DNA of 64,000 nt from Ceratorhiza oryzae-sativae (GCA_030998015.1 JARWMV010000233.1:2542001-2606000), one strand, 5' to 3'. Positions 11,722 to 24,063 are shown, numbered from the stretch's first letter. Notes: generated from the sequence alone by a model not told the origin. Numbers and translations are program-made.

Positions 11722-14274
11722 ATGGTGCACCCATTATCATGGCCGTCTAATCCAATTTTCTTCCCCATAGGAGTTCAGCTAGCGACTAGTCTGACCCAGG
11801 ACCTCTCACCCGAACAATCGGCCGACATACTGCTCCTCGGGTGTGGGGATCCTCGCCACATCTTGTACATGGTATCTACCGATGTTACTTGCCCTCCAGG
11901 TATCGACGTCCCCCCTTCGATCTTGGGCATAAACGACGATTAATTTGTTTGCACAGTGCCCCGCAAGCTCGATATCACTTGTTGTGACTTGGAGCCTGCG
12001 GTACTTGGTATGGATCTCATGATAATCACATCGCCTTGCTGACCTTGGCGGAAAGCCCGAAACATTCTTCTCTATACTTTACTCGAGGACAACGTTCCTC
12101 CAAACCACATGTGGGACATCTTTTATCACTTCAGGATCGGAGATCACGCACTTGGATTAATCCAGTCCCAATCTCGCAAGTTAGTGGAGCTGTCTGAATC
12201 TCCCGAGTCTTGGAGAGAGTCAAAGTACGGATCGTTTCTGAAAATGGTGACGGCAACCTCGCTTTCTGAACTACGCAATTACTGTTGAAATATGCCGAAT
12301 TTTCGGACCTGCCGCCCGAGCGACTAGAGAGACTCGAGAAGTACAACACATTGTCTAAAAAGAGGTCGAACAGACCAAAAGATACTGTTTACTATGACGC
12401 ATGTAGATCGGCAGCGAGTTCATGGCACGAGGCGATCGATCCTGTAAGCGATCAGTTTGCGCATTACTGGGAGCACTGGTACCACGGTCACGACCAGCAA
12501 GGAGCACAAAAAGACAACCAAGCTGAACCCGACATTCTTTTACTCGTCGCTTGGTGAATCCTTTGACGTGTATGTTCATACCTTTCCACAAGGGTATCAC
12601 TTTGCGCCGGCCTTTACTCCTCTTGTATCTGATCCTGCTGGGCCAACGACGAACTCGGCAATGGCAAAGGCCAAACAGCAATTCAAGGCCGGGCTTACTG
12701 GGCTCCAAATGAGCAGACAGGCTAGTGCGATTGTTCTTCAGTTCTTCGTGGGTGATGCGTTGGCGTTGTGCAGAGCTCTCGACCAATTTGCTAAAACTCA
12801 AAAGACCGACATTGGGGAGTTTACCACACCTTGGCGCGCAACTACCATCGATCTATCCGAGCACGCAGCATCCTCTCCTCCTGCTCCCCGCGCTTTCGAT
12901 GTCATTGACACTTCTACACTTGGCCATGACCTTGGGATATTCAACGTCTTGCTCCTTGGTCAACCGCTGCTCAAGAAGCGACCAGCATCCCAGGCGATCT
13001 TGTACACGGATACGCCCCTAGCTCCTGATACATCTGTATTTGTGTTTCATGAGAAGATCTGCAACAGTGTTCTTACTTCAGGTATACTGATCGGACTTGC
13101 GCCAAGACCCTATCTCTCGATATTCACAGCAACATCCATCACCCACGAAATTGTAATGCCAAGGTCTAACCCCGTCTATATTCAACGCATTGCACGGGTG
13201 GATCCGGCCTCGGGCGATGCCCATACCTACTCCGACCCTGGCCATACTGTTCCGTACTTTGAATTGAAAGAGCTTTTACAACTACTTTTTGGAATCTATG
13301 ACATATACTTTCCCCATGATCGCTTGACCCCTGACGAAATTTCAAAACTACGCCAGCTCAAGGTTGATGCGCTCCAGTTTTTCAGCACCGCTCATTATAG
13401 TCGGGAGTTTATTGTCGCTCTGATGGCTCACGCCAAGACACGGTTTTGCCTCACTTCCAAAAGTGGATGGGATCGTCTCTCGGAGCTTTTGCTTCAAGTT
13501 CTCTCCCAGCATACTCAAAAACCCTTCCTTGACCTCTTTCATGAAATGGAGGTTCAGCATCTCCTTTACAGTTTGCCATTTGCCAAATTGGAGGCTGAAA
13601 TAGGCGATGAGGTCGCTCGTTCCGAAGTGTTCAAGGGTTGGGAGACTCCGCTACCGAAACTGGTCTGCGTCGTCCTGATTGTGCCCTGGACCAAGCTAGA
13701 GCTACTCCGCCAAGACCGGTCCTCACCGAGTCCCAAACTTGTCTGCAATATTATCAATCTCAACAGAGGCCAGCCGAAGAAAACCTTGTTTGAGAGCGTG
13801 CAAGTAGCATGGGGAAAGTGCACTCTGATCGAGGGGTCTGACGGTGTACACATATTAAACGAAGGCTCTGCGGGTTTCCGCGAAGACTCGGGATGCGACC
13901 TGGTTGTATCATTCTGGGTCCACGCAGAACAACTAGCATCCGTCGAATCGAACGTGTCGCTCAACTTGCTCCGCACACCTCTGGCCCGATACATGTATGA
14001 GAAAGGGTTGGGGGAAACCTTGACACTGTTTTCTGCCAACGTTGCAGATAAAAACCACGTGCTCATCCTCAAGAGCCGACCCACGTCCAACTCTTTGCCA
14101 CAACATGCACATAGACTTGCTGCCCCAAAACCCAAGGAGGATAATAATGGAAACCGCTGGATCATCAAGGTCAAAGGAAGTGACAAGGGTGGTTCGCAGA
14201 TCTGCAAAATGAGGGTTCGTGTGCAGGCTAAATCCGAATCTGAAAAGGCCACACTCACGAAAGGCATGAAATGA
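11722..14274 (+). CDS. DUF4470 domain protein with two compensating frameshifts
   Basis: Exons 11722-11899, 11957-12007 and 12056-14274, with GT-AG introns of 57 and 48 nt. The N-terminus carries the DUF4470 signature: an NPIFFPIG segment, then ADILLLGCGDPRHIL, then after the introns RNILLYTLLEDN. About 800 residues are expected and the function of the family is unknown. No MYND finger is present, although many fungal DUF4470 proteins have one. Oddity: between about 12284 and 12476 conserved sequence is read in another frame. TGA at 12286 follows a lost base in a Tyr-Trp-Leu stretch, and one extra base before GTTVTTSKEH restores the original frame, so the rest to 14274 is in phase with exon 3. 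Either two assembly indels or a damaged gene. Confidence 0.8.
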
Positions 14275-14630
14275 TCAACAAAACAGCTAGGACCTTGCAC
14301 GATGGGAGTCTCTTTTGGTTGATCGACATACGTGGCCAAGTTTCCTTTCCCGATTCTCAGTTCTCAGGCTGGTGTTGAAACAAATGTTGAATTGCATGAC
14401 ATCAAGGTGTGTCGAATTGATGCTATGATATTGTTGAAATGATGCATGTACTATTGTGACCTAATGATAGGTTGTCGCTTGTGTCTTGACCAATATATGT
14501 CTTCAAGCTGGGGGATACCCAACAAATTTATTCCCAGTTCTCCATCATTCGACCCCAGTCCCTGGAATATCCATCATGTTCACCCCCAGCAGTTACCTCT
14601 AGTTGATATCCAACAGCATGATAGGCTCAA
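14275..14630. other. 3' flank passing into CpG-poor decayed DNA
   Basis: No gene is supported. From about 14.4 kb CpG dinucleotides become very rare and TG/CA rise, a change that continues through most of the following 25 kb. This marks entry into decayed repeat DNA rather than a new gene. Confidence 0.5.
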
Positions 14631-15065
14631 GTGGCTAATCACACATACAACCACCCAAATGTCAGATCAAGAGCAAATTATCCAGTGGAGCAGCCATTCC
14701 ACAAAACAAACTCCAGGCAAAGTCCTTGTCTCAGTGAAAGAATCACTGATAGCTCTTTTCCAGGACTATGTTGGCCTTCAGCAAGGACTGGTCTGGATTT
14801 TCACCTTGACAGATACCACACATGGGTTCTATTGCTTCATATTCATGCTGGTCTTTGACTAGACCTTGCTGGAGGGACAGTGATCCTAGACACAGCCCTA
14901 GTTCCTATACACCTGAAAGGAGCCAAGGAGATGTCACCAGCAATGACTATACTCAACAACTTGGGCCAGGCATTTATACAGATAAGAACCTGTCACAACA
15001 AAGGCATCACATGCATCAGCAAAAATGGTTTTTCCATGCAAGAGCTTTGGGAAAACAATACATAA
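14631..15065 (+). pseudogene. Decayed coding fragment of unknown family
   Basis: One frame can be read from 14631 to 15065 with a single TAG at 14856-14858. The part after the stop looks protein-like (for example LDTALVPIHLKGAKEMSPAM and NLGQAFIQIRT). I do not recognise the family. CpG is nearly absent, so the stop could be mutational, and neither end nor any intron can be set. A chance open frame in AT-rich decayed DNA cannot be excluded. Confidence 0.25.
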
Positions 15066-15170
15066 TAACAGAGCTTGAAAGACAAGCAAAGACTCTGTGA
15101 GTTGTTGAAATAGCTTTAAAGATACTGCAATACATGCCCATGTTTTGGATGTCTTGAAATTTGGTCAAAT

Positions 15171-15260
15171 GTCTTGAAGTGTCTTTGAGTGTCTTTGAAT
15201 GTCTTTGAGTGTCTTTGAGTGTCTTTGAGTGTCTTTGAGTGTCTTTGAGTGTCTTTACAG
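15171..15260. repeat. 10-bp minisatellite, unit GTCTTTGAGT
   Basis: Seven head-to-tail units occupy 15181-15250, six identical and one with a single change (GTCTTTGAAT), flanked by degenerate units at 15171-15180 and 15251-15260. The unit lacks CpG. Confidence 0.95.
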
Positions 15261-15749
15261 AGGTCAAGTGTCTTCAGGTGAATGGACCACAATATCCTGA
15301 CTATCTATAACAGGTTGTGATTACTCCTCTTTTGGCCAATTTCAAATTTACCATATATGGAAATCCAAAAAATTAATGATTTTTGTAATTTTTGTGGCTA
15401 CAACTTTCCTTTTTGGGGAAATTTCAAATTTGCCAAATAAGGTAAGTATACCCCAAATCTGTCATCAGAATGATCAATCTCCTCATCCAACCATCCATTT
15501 TGTGTCCCCTTGTTACCAAAGCCACTATATCCTATAAAATACCCTTGAGTGAAGAGTAGTGTGCCCTTCTCATGCATGTGCTACATCACTACTAAAAGCT
15601 GAGTCTTGTTGTGTCAGCAAGTCAGCATGATTACATAAGTCAAGCCCAGGGTTGTTTGAAATTGGTTTCAAGCTGTTATTGTTTGCTTGCAAGGTATTGC
15701 AAAGCATTCCAAGATTAAGTATACTGACTTGAGGGATCCCAGTTGGTTT

Positions 15750-15815
15750 TCAAGACACTCAAAGATGCTTAAAGACACCTCAAGACATTCAAAGACACTC
15801 AAAGACATCTCAAGA
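15750..15815. repeat. Degenerate inverted counterpart of the minisatellite
   Basis: Repeated CAAGACACTCAAAGA-like units here are reverse complements of GTCTTTGAGT. With the array at 15171-15260 they form two inverted arms about 500 bp apart. Sequence beside each arm (a TGTTTTGG/CCATGTTTTG block and a CTTTAAAG block) is also partly shared, which suggests ends of one decayed element. Confidence 0.6.
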
Positions 15816-15922
15816 CAGGCCATGTTTTGAAAGAGCTTTAAAAGGGGGTATACGTATTCAGTGTCTTTAGTGTCTTTAAGGTCTTTAAACATCTTTGAGG
15901 GCCTTTAAAGGAAATTTCATTT

Positions 15923-16911
15923 TTGCTGATGTGGAAACATCTACCCACATTTGTCAAGTGGTGTTGCATGTGGCCTCACAAAGCAAACTGCAAATACAAG
16001 GTTGCTGGGAAAATCCCTCTTGGTGTTGAGCCCAAGGTCAATCCAATATGTTCCTGTGGCCACAGGGTGGGGCTTGATAGGCCAGAATGGAAGGATCCAG
16101 TGTGGAAGGCAGTATTGCCCTGTCATGGCCTAGACCATGAGCACAAATTTATTCTGATTTTATCTTATTTTATTTTCATTTGCTTTCCTGGTTTTTGGAC
16201 AAGTCCTGTTTATTTGGATATATGCATAGAATTGTCAACCAAGCCATGTGACCCTGTTGTTGCTGACCACTGCTGATGCATCCCAGAATATTCTGTAGAC
16301 ATGGCACCATCTCTCATATTGTACAATTCTCTCTAGCTTCTCATTTCATATGTACAGCATCCCCCATGAATATATAAGGGAGAGTCTGAGAGCCTTAAGC
16401 CTCAGAACTCAACCTCCTGTCAAAACAACCCTTCTACCTGTGTGGTCACCAAGCCTAGCAGTTCTTGCCCAGACCTCTTTAGGTCAAGTGCACCTCTCAT
16501 ACCCTCCTGCATGTTGTTGCACTCTATCCCTTCACTGTGCATCCCCCTCTAGGCATTGCAGTTAGGCCTTTGGCTATTGTAGCCTATAGGTCTGCCATTG
16601 CCTCATCAGTGTTTGGCATTGTTGCTCAGGTTGTCAGCTCTGACATGCCCTTTGCAACTTGTGTTGCAATATCCCCCCTATTCAGAGTTTTGTACCTTGA
16701 AGAGATGATTGGCCCTGCTGCCTCAATGCAAGGCACTCAAGTGCCTACATTGGTGCATGAGCCTCAGGATGTGTGTTGGCAATGTGATGGGCTCAGTATT
16801 GGTGGGGAGCTACAATGGTGCCAGAGGTGCAAGAAGGCTAGATATTGTTCAAGAAAATGCTAAGAACTCCACTGGAAGGTGGATCACAAGTTCAATTGCA
16901 AACCTGACTGA
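15923..16911 (+). pseudogene. MYND zinc-finger gene remnant split by a solo LTR
   Basis: If the LTR at 16121-16645 and one TGCCC copy are removed, the frame before it (ending WKAVLP) continues in phase into FATCVAISPLFRVLYLEEMI and then a MYND finger from 16774: CWQC, CQRCKKARYCSRKC, and HWKVDHKFNC. The Cys/His spacing is that of MYND fingers, which bind proline-rich peptides. A TAA at 16861-16863 sits inside the finger just after the sixth Cys, where MYND proteins usually have Gln, so CAA to TAA is the simple reading. The gene therefore carries two hits: insertion and nonsense. The true start and any introns are unknown. CpG is nearly absent, as in the surrounding repeats. Confidence 0.65.
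16121..16645 (+). mobile_element. Solo LTR, family X (525 bp)
   Basis: Starts TGTCATGGCC and ends GCTCTGACA, with the 5-bp duplication TGCCC at 16116-16120 and 16646-16650. It shares the GAATATATAAGGGAGAG promoter-like block and the following AGAACT.GACCT segment with the family-X LTRs at 24064-37980 and 63441-63962. No internal element sequence adjoins it, so it is a solo LTR left by recombination. It interrupts the MYND gene remnant. Confidence 0.9.
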
Positions 16912-17007
16912 TGCAGCAACTGTTGAATTTACAATCATATCTGTTCATGTATGCAGTGTGCTTGTATTTGTATGCCCATGGCTGATGGACACCTGTTGCT
17001 GAATAAG

Positions 17008-17651
17008 TGTTACAGGTCAGGGTGCACTTGGATATCTAGAGCTTAAGCAAATATAGATATGTTAGTATACACTAATTGTACTCAATACTTCTTAGACTAG
17101 AGTAAGAAGGCTCAAAGTAGTTGCAATGCAATCAAGTAACACTCAAGGTAGTCTTAATCTTTCACAGTGTAAACTGACTAATTTATAGGTATAAACAGCA
17201 AGACTACTATGGTCAGGTTCCCTTAGATATCTTAAATCTAGTTCAGCCCTAGTTGCTAGGACTAACTGATACAATCTTAATACTAGACTTAAGTGATAGC
17301 TTATAGGATAGATGGTGGGCTGCCTAATGCTTGTACTTCCTCAGCTACAGGTACTTAGATTTCCTCTAATAGCTGGTACTTAATGTCACACTCAATCAGG
17401 CAATATTGTATCCTTATATAACTCTGTATATAAGATACAATGAATCAGACAGTATATAACTAATATGGTACTTTATTCCTCAGTACTAGTTATATAAGAA
17501 ATCACACACAGACAAGAGAAAAATAGAAAGAGAAAAGAAACCAATAACCTGTCTGGGTTGAGTAAGAGGAGGAGGGAGGTGGTCTGGAAGGGCCTCAGAG
17601 GAGGTCCTTTTATACCCTGAGGAGGGCATTCCAGAGCCAAATAGATGCATG
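17008..17651 (-). mobile_element. Solo LTR, family A, older copy (outer part)
   Basis: Starts TGTTACAGG after ATAAG (17003-17007). It is cut at 17651 by gypsy copy 1 and resumes at 38588. Read on the minus strand it holds the GGTATAAAAGG promoter-like box near 17612, so its sense strand is minus. It is the reverse complement of the younger family-A LTR at 39680-40983, but nearly every CpG there is TG or CA here. About 1311 bp when its two parts are joined. Confidence 0.9.
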
Positions 17652-18029
17652 TGTCATGAACTGACATGCATATATCCACTCTATAATATTTTCTTGATTT
17701 ATTACATTTCATGAGATCATTTTCAAACATACTTGCCTTTTATGGTATATCAGTGTCATGTGATTCAGGGGATGTTCTGGACTGATAACCAAGATGTATT
17801 TCAACTCTGATGTGAAATTCTGCAGTTCTGCAGTCCCTTCTATTGCTTCTATTGCTTCTATCTCTTATTGGTCATGACTCACTGTACAGAGTTGTTTGTT
17901 ATGATGTGGCTTGTATCATGTATATAAACCAGGTCAAGTTTGCAGAGGACTCCTCAAGAACTTGACCTCTTGTCAAATACAAGTTCTTTCTCACTATTTT
18001 CCTTGTTGCCTGACTTGTCATTGTCAACA
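17652..18029 (+). repeat. 5' LTR of gypsy copy 1
   Basis: Begins TGTCATGAACTGACATG and ends ATTGTCAACA. A TATATAAACC box lies near 17922. Just downstream AGGTCAAGTT and AACTTGACCT form an imperfect inverted repeat, placed where the transcript should start. Its partner LTR is 38205-38582. Confidence 0.92.
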
Positions 18030-18031
18030 TC

Positions 18032-18044
18032 AGGTCAAGTTCTT
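18032..18044 (+). promoter_or_regulatory. Self-priming primer-binding site, gypsy copy 1
   Basis: AGGTCAAGTTCTT, 2 nt after the LTR, is the exact reverse complement of AAGAACTTGACCT inside the LTR at 17956-17968. This matches the self-priming used by Tf1/sushi-type elements, in which the 5' end of the element RNA primes minus-strand synthesis instead of a tRNA. Confidence 0.75.
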
Positions 18045-18458
18045 CTCAATTGTAAGTCTCAGTGTTGCCTGGGATACATCTGGAACACTGTTGGCATTGT
18101 CTCAAGATAACTCCCCATTGCCTTCCCCAATCCCACTCCACCTACCCACAGTCACAAGACATTGTTGCCCTATATGTGCCTCTGTGAAACCTTGTATACC
18201 TATATCAGTTGAAGTGCTACTGGTCTTCACAGACATGGCTGCTCACTGGCCAAAGGTTGGGTCCCTCACACATTGTAACAAGCTTCGGTTCTCTAATCTC
18301 TTTTGTCAACAAGAGGTGGGGTTGCTCATTGCCCTTAAGTAGCTGAGCAACAGAGGTTACCTTCCTATTCCAATAGACTTGGGAAACAGTCTATTTTTCT
18401 TTTCTTGTTCTATCTTGCTCTTGCTCAAGTACATCCCTGACAGAACACACAGCCCTCA

Positions 18459-19167
18459 GTGGCACAACCCTTTACAGAAGACCAGCATTGCCATTTGTGT
18501 GGGTGGTTCGGACACTTGTCTATCCACTGCTTCACCCTCAACTCAGTCAAAGACATCCTTGAAGAGGCTGGGCACATTAATTTTAGCCAAGTAAAAATTG
18601 TCAAAGTCCAACCCCAGAAAGTCAGACAAGCCCAACAAGCCTTCATCACCAAGCCAGGTGCCCCCAAGTGCAAAATCTGCCATCAGGCAAATGGACCCAC
18701 CTTCCCAGCACACTGCCCTTACTGTCCTAAGAAGGACAAATTTCTATACTACTACATCATCCCCTGTAACCAGCTATAAGCTGGAGAACCTTGGCCAACA
18801 GCTCCTTTGCCACCTACTAGATACCATCAAAAACTTCCAAGACAGGTATTGTCATTACCATAACAGGTACAAAGAAACCTGTGAAAAACTTCATGAAGCC
18901 AAGGCCCACTGCACATACCTAACTGAGTGACTGCATGAACATCAGGAGGACTATCTATCCCTCCTCCACAACCATCTTGAACTAGAAGCTCTAGTCTGAG
19001 AAACAACTGCACCCCACAAGTACACCTTCCCTACATTCTCAACTCCTTCAGACCTCCCTCACCTGCTCTTTCTAAGTGGCACAGGCTTGCCAATTCAGGA
19101 AGAGGCACCCCTTCCAGCAGCCCAAATCAATCTTCCCCAAGGAGGCACTCCTCTGGGATCAAACTAA
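18459..19167 (+). pseudogene. Extra region before gag: zinc fingers and coiled coil (copy 1)
   Basis: Two overlapping frames. The first (18459-18779) has a CCHC knuckle (CHLCGWFGHLSIHC) and a CxxC...CxxC pair (CKIC, CPYC), and ends at TAA. The second, in the +1 frame (18598-19167), has a heptad-like stretch (LENLGQQLLCHLL, IKNFQDRY) predicted to be coiled coil, and TGA stops at 18928-18930 and about 18997. Copy 2 preserves both frames, both zinc motifs and the same TAA junction. The function and the way the frames are joined (+1 shift, splicing or separate start) are unknown. Confidence 0.55.
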
Positions 19168-19377
19168 ACTAAAGAGGGTGGAACCCCTGTATTGTTGCCA
19201 GGACACAAAAAATTGGGATTTGGATGATACATGGTTGAGATTTAGGGGGATTGAAAACTTTGAAATCTATAGACTTGTGTGGGGTACAGAAATCCTCTAC
19301 TACCAAAATAGTTCTCAGTTCCCTGTAATTCCTTATCACCTCTGTTGCCTCTAGAATTTACCTGAGTTCTTCCTGAA

Positions 19378-20769
19378 ATGGTGTCTCAAACCCCTGCCCC
19401 TGCTTGGGCAAACATGTCCAACAGAGAAAAAGTGATCTATATGCTTCAGTCAATGGACAAACTGCAAGAATGAACCAACAATCTCCAAAATGACATTGGA
19501 GATATTGAACATAATAATAAAACCTACACAGATTTGATTGAAGCAAAACTCACCACAAATCAGACAAAGATAGACACTGACATGGCCAGGCTGGCCACAA
19601 ACATCAACAACCTTGTTGGCATGTTAGCAATACTCCAAACCACTATCATGTGCATTGAAGCACAAATCAATACCTCCTTGGGTGGCTCAGGTGCTGCCCA
19701 AGTACAACCCTCCTTTAGTGTGACCCAGCCACAACTGGCCACCACCACTACCTCTAGCAGATCAACCATGGAGGTTAAAATGGCTACTCCCCAAAAGTTC
19801 AATGGCACAAAGCATGAAGACACCATCTCATTTAGGATTGCATGTGCTTGATATATCAACACAAACATGAGTGGGCACTCTGGAGATCAGGTGGTTGCCT
19901 TTATTACATCTTACCTTGAAGGGTCTGCTGCTGAATGGGTTAACTCATACAAGGAATTTGAAATCCTAAACCCTGGAACTGCAATCCCCTGGCTTCACAA
20001 TGCCAACATGTTTTGGCAGGAATTTACCACCTGTTATAGGAACTTGAACTGCACCAAAAATAATCATGATAAATGGCAGAAACTGAAACAATCCAAGACA
20101 GTCCAGGACTACCATACCCTATTCAACTTATACTCAACCAGGCTCAATTACAATGATGCAGCCATGTGCAACCAATTCTATGATGGCTTGTCATCCAACA
20201 TAACAGACAGCATGGTGGCCCAAAACTATGATCCCTGCACTAAGACCTTCACCCAGCTCACCCAGCAGGCCCTGGAAATCAACTACCACCTCATCTTGTT
20301 CAGCAGCAAAAGGACATCCCATGGGGGTAACAAGTCTAGCAGCAACAGTGCCATGTCCAGTAGGCCAACAACTACCTCCCAAAGCAACCCCCCAAGGGAA
20401 ATTTTCAAGAATGGGGAATGGGTATATAAGATTAAGGATGGCAAGGCAGTAAAGGGCCAAATCATGGCCATTGGGCCCAATGCCAAGGGCTTCACAGTTC
20501 CTACTGTTTGCTATGATGGTAGCAACTCCACTGTACAAGAATCCTTCAGGGACATAAAGAAGGACAATCACCCACCAGCAGCCCCCAAAGCAAAGGACCC
20601 AGATGCAATGGACCTGGATAGTGCAGGAAAAGGGAAAGGGACAAATACCTGCTATAACTGTGGAGGGCGTAGCCATATTGCTGCCAAATGTCCCTCAGCC
20701 AAGATGTCAGGATACAAGGCAGTTGTAGAAGATGTAGAAACAACTGACAATGAGTCAGTAAAAGAATGA
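19378..20769 (+). pseudogene. gag of gypsy copy 1
   Basis: ATG at 19378. A helical N-terminus is followed by the gag core (SYLEGSAAEWVN) and a CCHC knuckle (CYNCGGRSHIAAKC) near the end. Stops: TGA at 19471-19473 and at 19849-19851. The second is also TGA in copy 2. The gag terminator TGA (20767-20769) overlaps the pol ATG (20766-20768). Gag should coat the RNA and build particles. This copy cannot make a full product without readthrough. Confidence 0.85.
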
Positions 20770-23700
20770 GCTCAAACCATGCCAGGGGGGTGGTCTTGGG
20801 CACTATGTTACAAAATGTGCAGAATGAAAATAAAAATATGGAAATGGAATGTATGTCATGAGGAAACCAATCACAACTTCAGTTTTTCTTTCATGCATTT
20901 CCCCTGTGCATAGCCCCTGAACACAAGTCTGCATACAATATGAAAAAATTCAGCAGATGGGCCATGATTGATTCAGGGGCCACATTGGTATTTATCCATG
21001 AAGATCTTGTTAAACAATATCATATCCCTACCATCACCCTAAAAACACCAAAGAAACTACAAGTAATTGATGGAAGGGAGATTGACTCTGGGTCTGTGAC
21101 CCATTACTGCACCTTTGAGCTGTGCATCCAAGAGCACCAAGAAATTCTCAGTGCTTATGTGGTGAATGTTGGCAAAAACAATCTAGTCCTGGGCATGTCA
21201 TGGCTCAAATTCCATAATCCTGACATTGATTGGGATGGAAAGGACATGAAATTTAACTTGTCAATATGCTTAAAGCATTGTATTACCAAACCCTTACATG
21301 TGCAAGCAAATGAACCCAAGGAACTCCAGTTGGACTCCCTAGACTTGCTTCTGGCAAAATACAATGAATTCAAGAAAATATTTGCTGAAGAAGATGATGT
21401 ACAGCCATTACCACCTCATAGAAAGTGGGATATGGCAATAGACCTAAAACCAGACACTAAGCCAAGCCACAGTCCCATATACAGTGTGGGTGTCAAGGAA
21501 GACATGGAATTACACAAGACCTTAGACCAGCAGTTGAAAGCAGGGCATATTAGACCCTCAAGGTCACTGATGGCATCCCCAGTTATATTTGTTAAAAAGA
21601 AGAATGGGAAGCTGTGCATGTGCATCAACTACTGATGGCTAAATGAGATGACTATCTCCAATGTATACCCACTCCCTTGCATCAATGATATTGTGGAAAC
21701 CTTACATGGGGCAAAGATATTTACCAAGTTTGATCTGAAGTGGGGATTCAATCTTATATGGATTCAGGAAGGAGATGAATGGAAAGCTGCCTTCAAAACC
21801 AAGTATGGGTTGTATGAGCCCTTAGTCATGCAATTTGGCCAAAAGAACACACCAGGAACCTTTATGGCTATGATCCAAGAAGAATTCCAGGACATCAAGG
21901 GCATTTATGTTGTAATTTACATGGATGACATACTAGTGTTCTCCAAAACCCAAGAAGAGCATGATGAACATGTCAGAGAAGTCCTGCACCATCTTCAAAA
22001 AGCTGGCTTTTACTGTGCTCTGGAGAAATGTGTTTTCAATGTCACTGAAGTTGATTACTTGGGAATAGTAGTGACCCCCCAGGGTGTTAAAGTAGACCCA
22101 GCCAAGGTTGAAAAACCTGTTGAATGGCCAACCCCCACCAACCCAACTGAAGTCCTGGAAGGGCTGGGATTTGCAAATTGATTAAGGCACTTCATAAAGG
22201 ACTTTTCAAAAATTACAAGATGTCTTTATGAATTAGTCAAGAAGGATGTAAAGTGGGAATGGACAGAGGAAAGGGATTGTGCATGGAACTTACTGAAGCA
22301 GAAATTAGAGGAAGCCCCCCTCCTAATTCAGCCAGAGCCCAGCAAACCATTTATTCTGGAAACAGATGCCTCAGGCTATGCCACAGGCACTGTACTATTA
22401 CAATATGGAGAAGACAGAATGCTCCACCCAATCTCCTACTACTCAAAAGCTATGGTTCTGGCAGAAAGGAACTATGATATCTACAACAAAGAAATGCTGG
22501 CAATCATAAAGGCCCTCAAACACTGGCATCACTTGCTAGAAGGGGCTGAACATCCAGTAAATATTGTTTGTGATGACAAGAATTTGGAGTATTGGAAGAC
22601 AAATTGGCCACTGAATGGCCAAGTCACACAATGGCATGAGTTCCTATCCAGATTTGAATTCAAGATTTTATACATTGAAGGGGCAAAGAATGGCCAGGCA
22701 GACATACTCTCTAGGTTGTCAAGACACATCCCTAAAGAGGGGGGTGAGAGCCAAACTCTGCTTGCACAAAATCAATTTTTGGAGCTAAAATCATTGTGGC
22801 TGCAAGCAATCACACCAGACCATGACCTTGAACAACTCATTAGGGATGCCATCCCAGGTGACAAGCATCTATCAAAAGTGCTGAGAGCCCTAGATGACAA
22901 CAAGAAGGTCAAAAATTGGGAATGGGATGAAGGACTTTTATGATACAAAGGCCAGATTTATGTCCCAAATAACAAGGAACTCTGCAAGTTGGTCATTGAA
23001 AGCTGTCACAATAACCCAGCGGCAGGACACCCAGGGCAGTTCAGAACATACAAATTGTTAAACTGTAAATACACATGGTCATCAATGAAAAATCAGTCAA
23101 TGAATATGTCATGCATTGCAAATCCTGTATCAGGAACAAGCACAGCAACCAAGTTCCCCCAGGGCTCCTAAACCCAATACCAGCACCAGAAAAGCCTTGG
23201 GAGGAAATCACCTATGACCTGATTACTGGGCTACCCCTGTCAGAAGGGTTTGATGCCATATTTACAGTGGTCAACCAACTGACAAAAATGGTCCACTTTA
23301 CTCCATGCCAATCAGAGGCCAGTGCTATGGATTGCACAAACCTGTTCCTAACTTATGTATGGAAACTTCACAGGTTACCATGGAAAACCATTTCAGACTG
23401 TGGCCCCAACTTTGCATCCAAATTCTTAAGGCACCTGTATAAATGGCTGGATATAAAACCTTCCTACTCCACAGCATATCACCCCCAAACAGATGGCCAG
23501 TCTGAAAGGGCTAACCAAGTAGTAGAAGGGTACCTCAGACACTATGTATCAGATTGGCAGGACAACTGGGTCTCACTCTTACCTTTGGCTGAATTTGCCA
23601 ACAACAATGGTGTCAATGCCTCAACTGGCAAATTGCCATTCTTTGCAAACTATGGTTTCCATCCAAGGTTGGCAGTTGGGGACAAGGAGGAACAAGAACT

Positions 23701-24063
23701 TCCTGTAGTGGACAATCATGCAGAATGGCTTCAAAAGGGCCACAATGAACTTAAGGCTGCTCTGGAAATATCAAACCAGAGGATCAAAGAATATTACAAC
23801 CAGAAGCATCAGACCCCAGAAGCTATTAAGGTTGGAGACAAAGTCTGGCTTGACACCAAGAACATACAGACTCAACAGGCCTCTAGAAAACTGGCCCACA
23901 AAAGAGTTGGACCATTCAAGGTGGTAACACAACATGGCACTCACACCTTCAAACTGGACTTGCTGATAACCATGAAAATACACCCAGTATTTCATGTTTC
24001 ACTCCTGACCAAACATAAAGACAACCCTTATGGGCATCAGGTTCCCCCACCGCCACCTGTGGT

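Noticed and set aside
15171..15260. CRISPR-like array
   Set aside because: Units are 10 bp, head to tail and without spacers, in a eukaryotic genome. It is a minisatellite.
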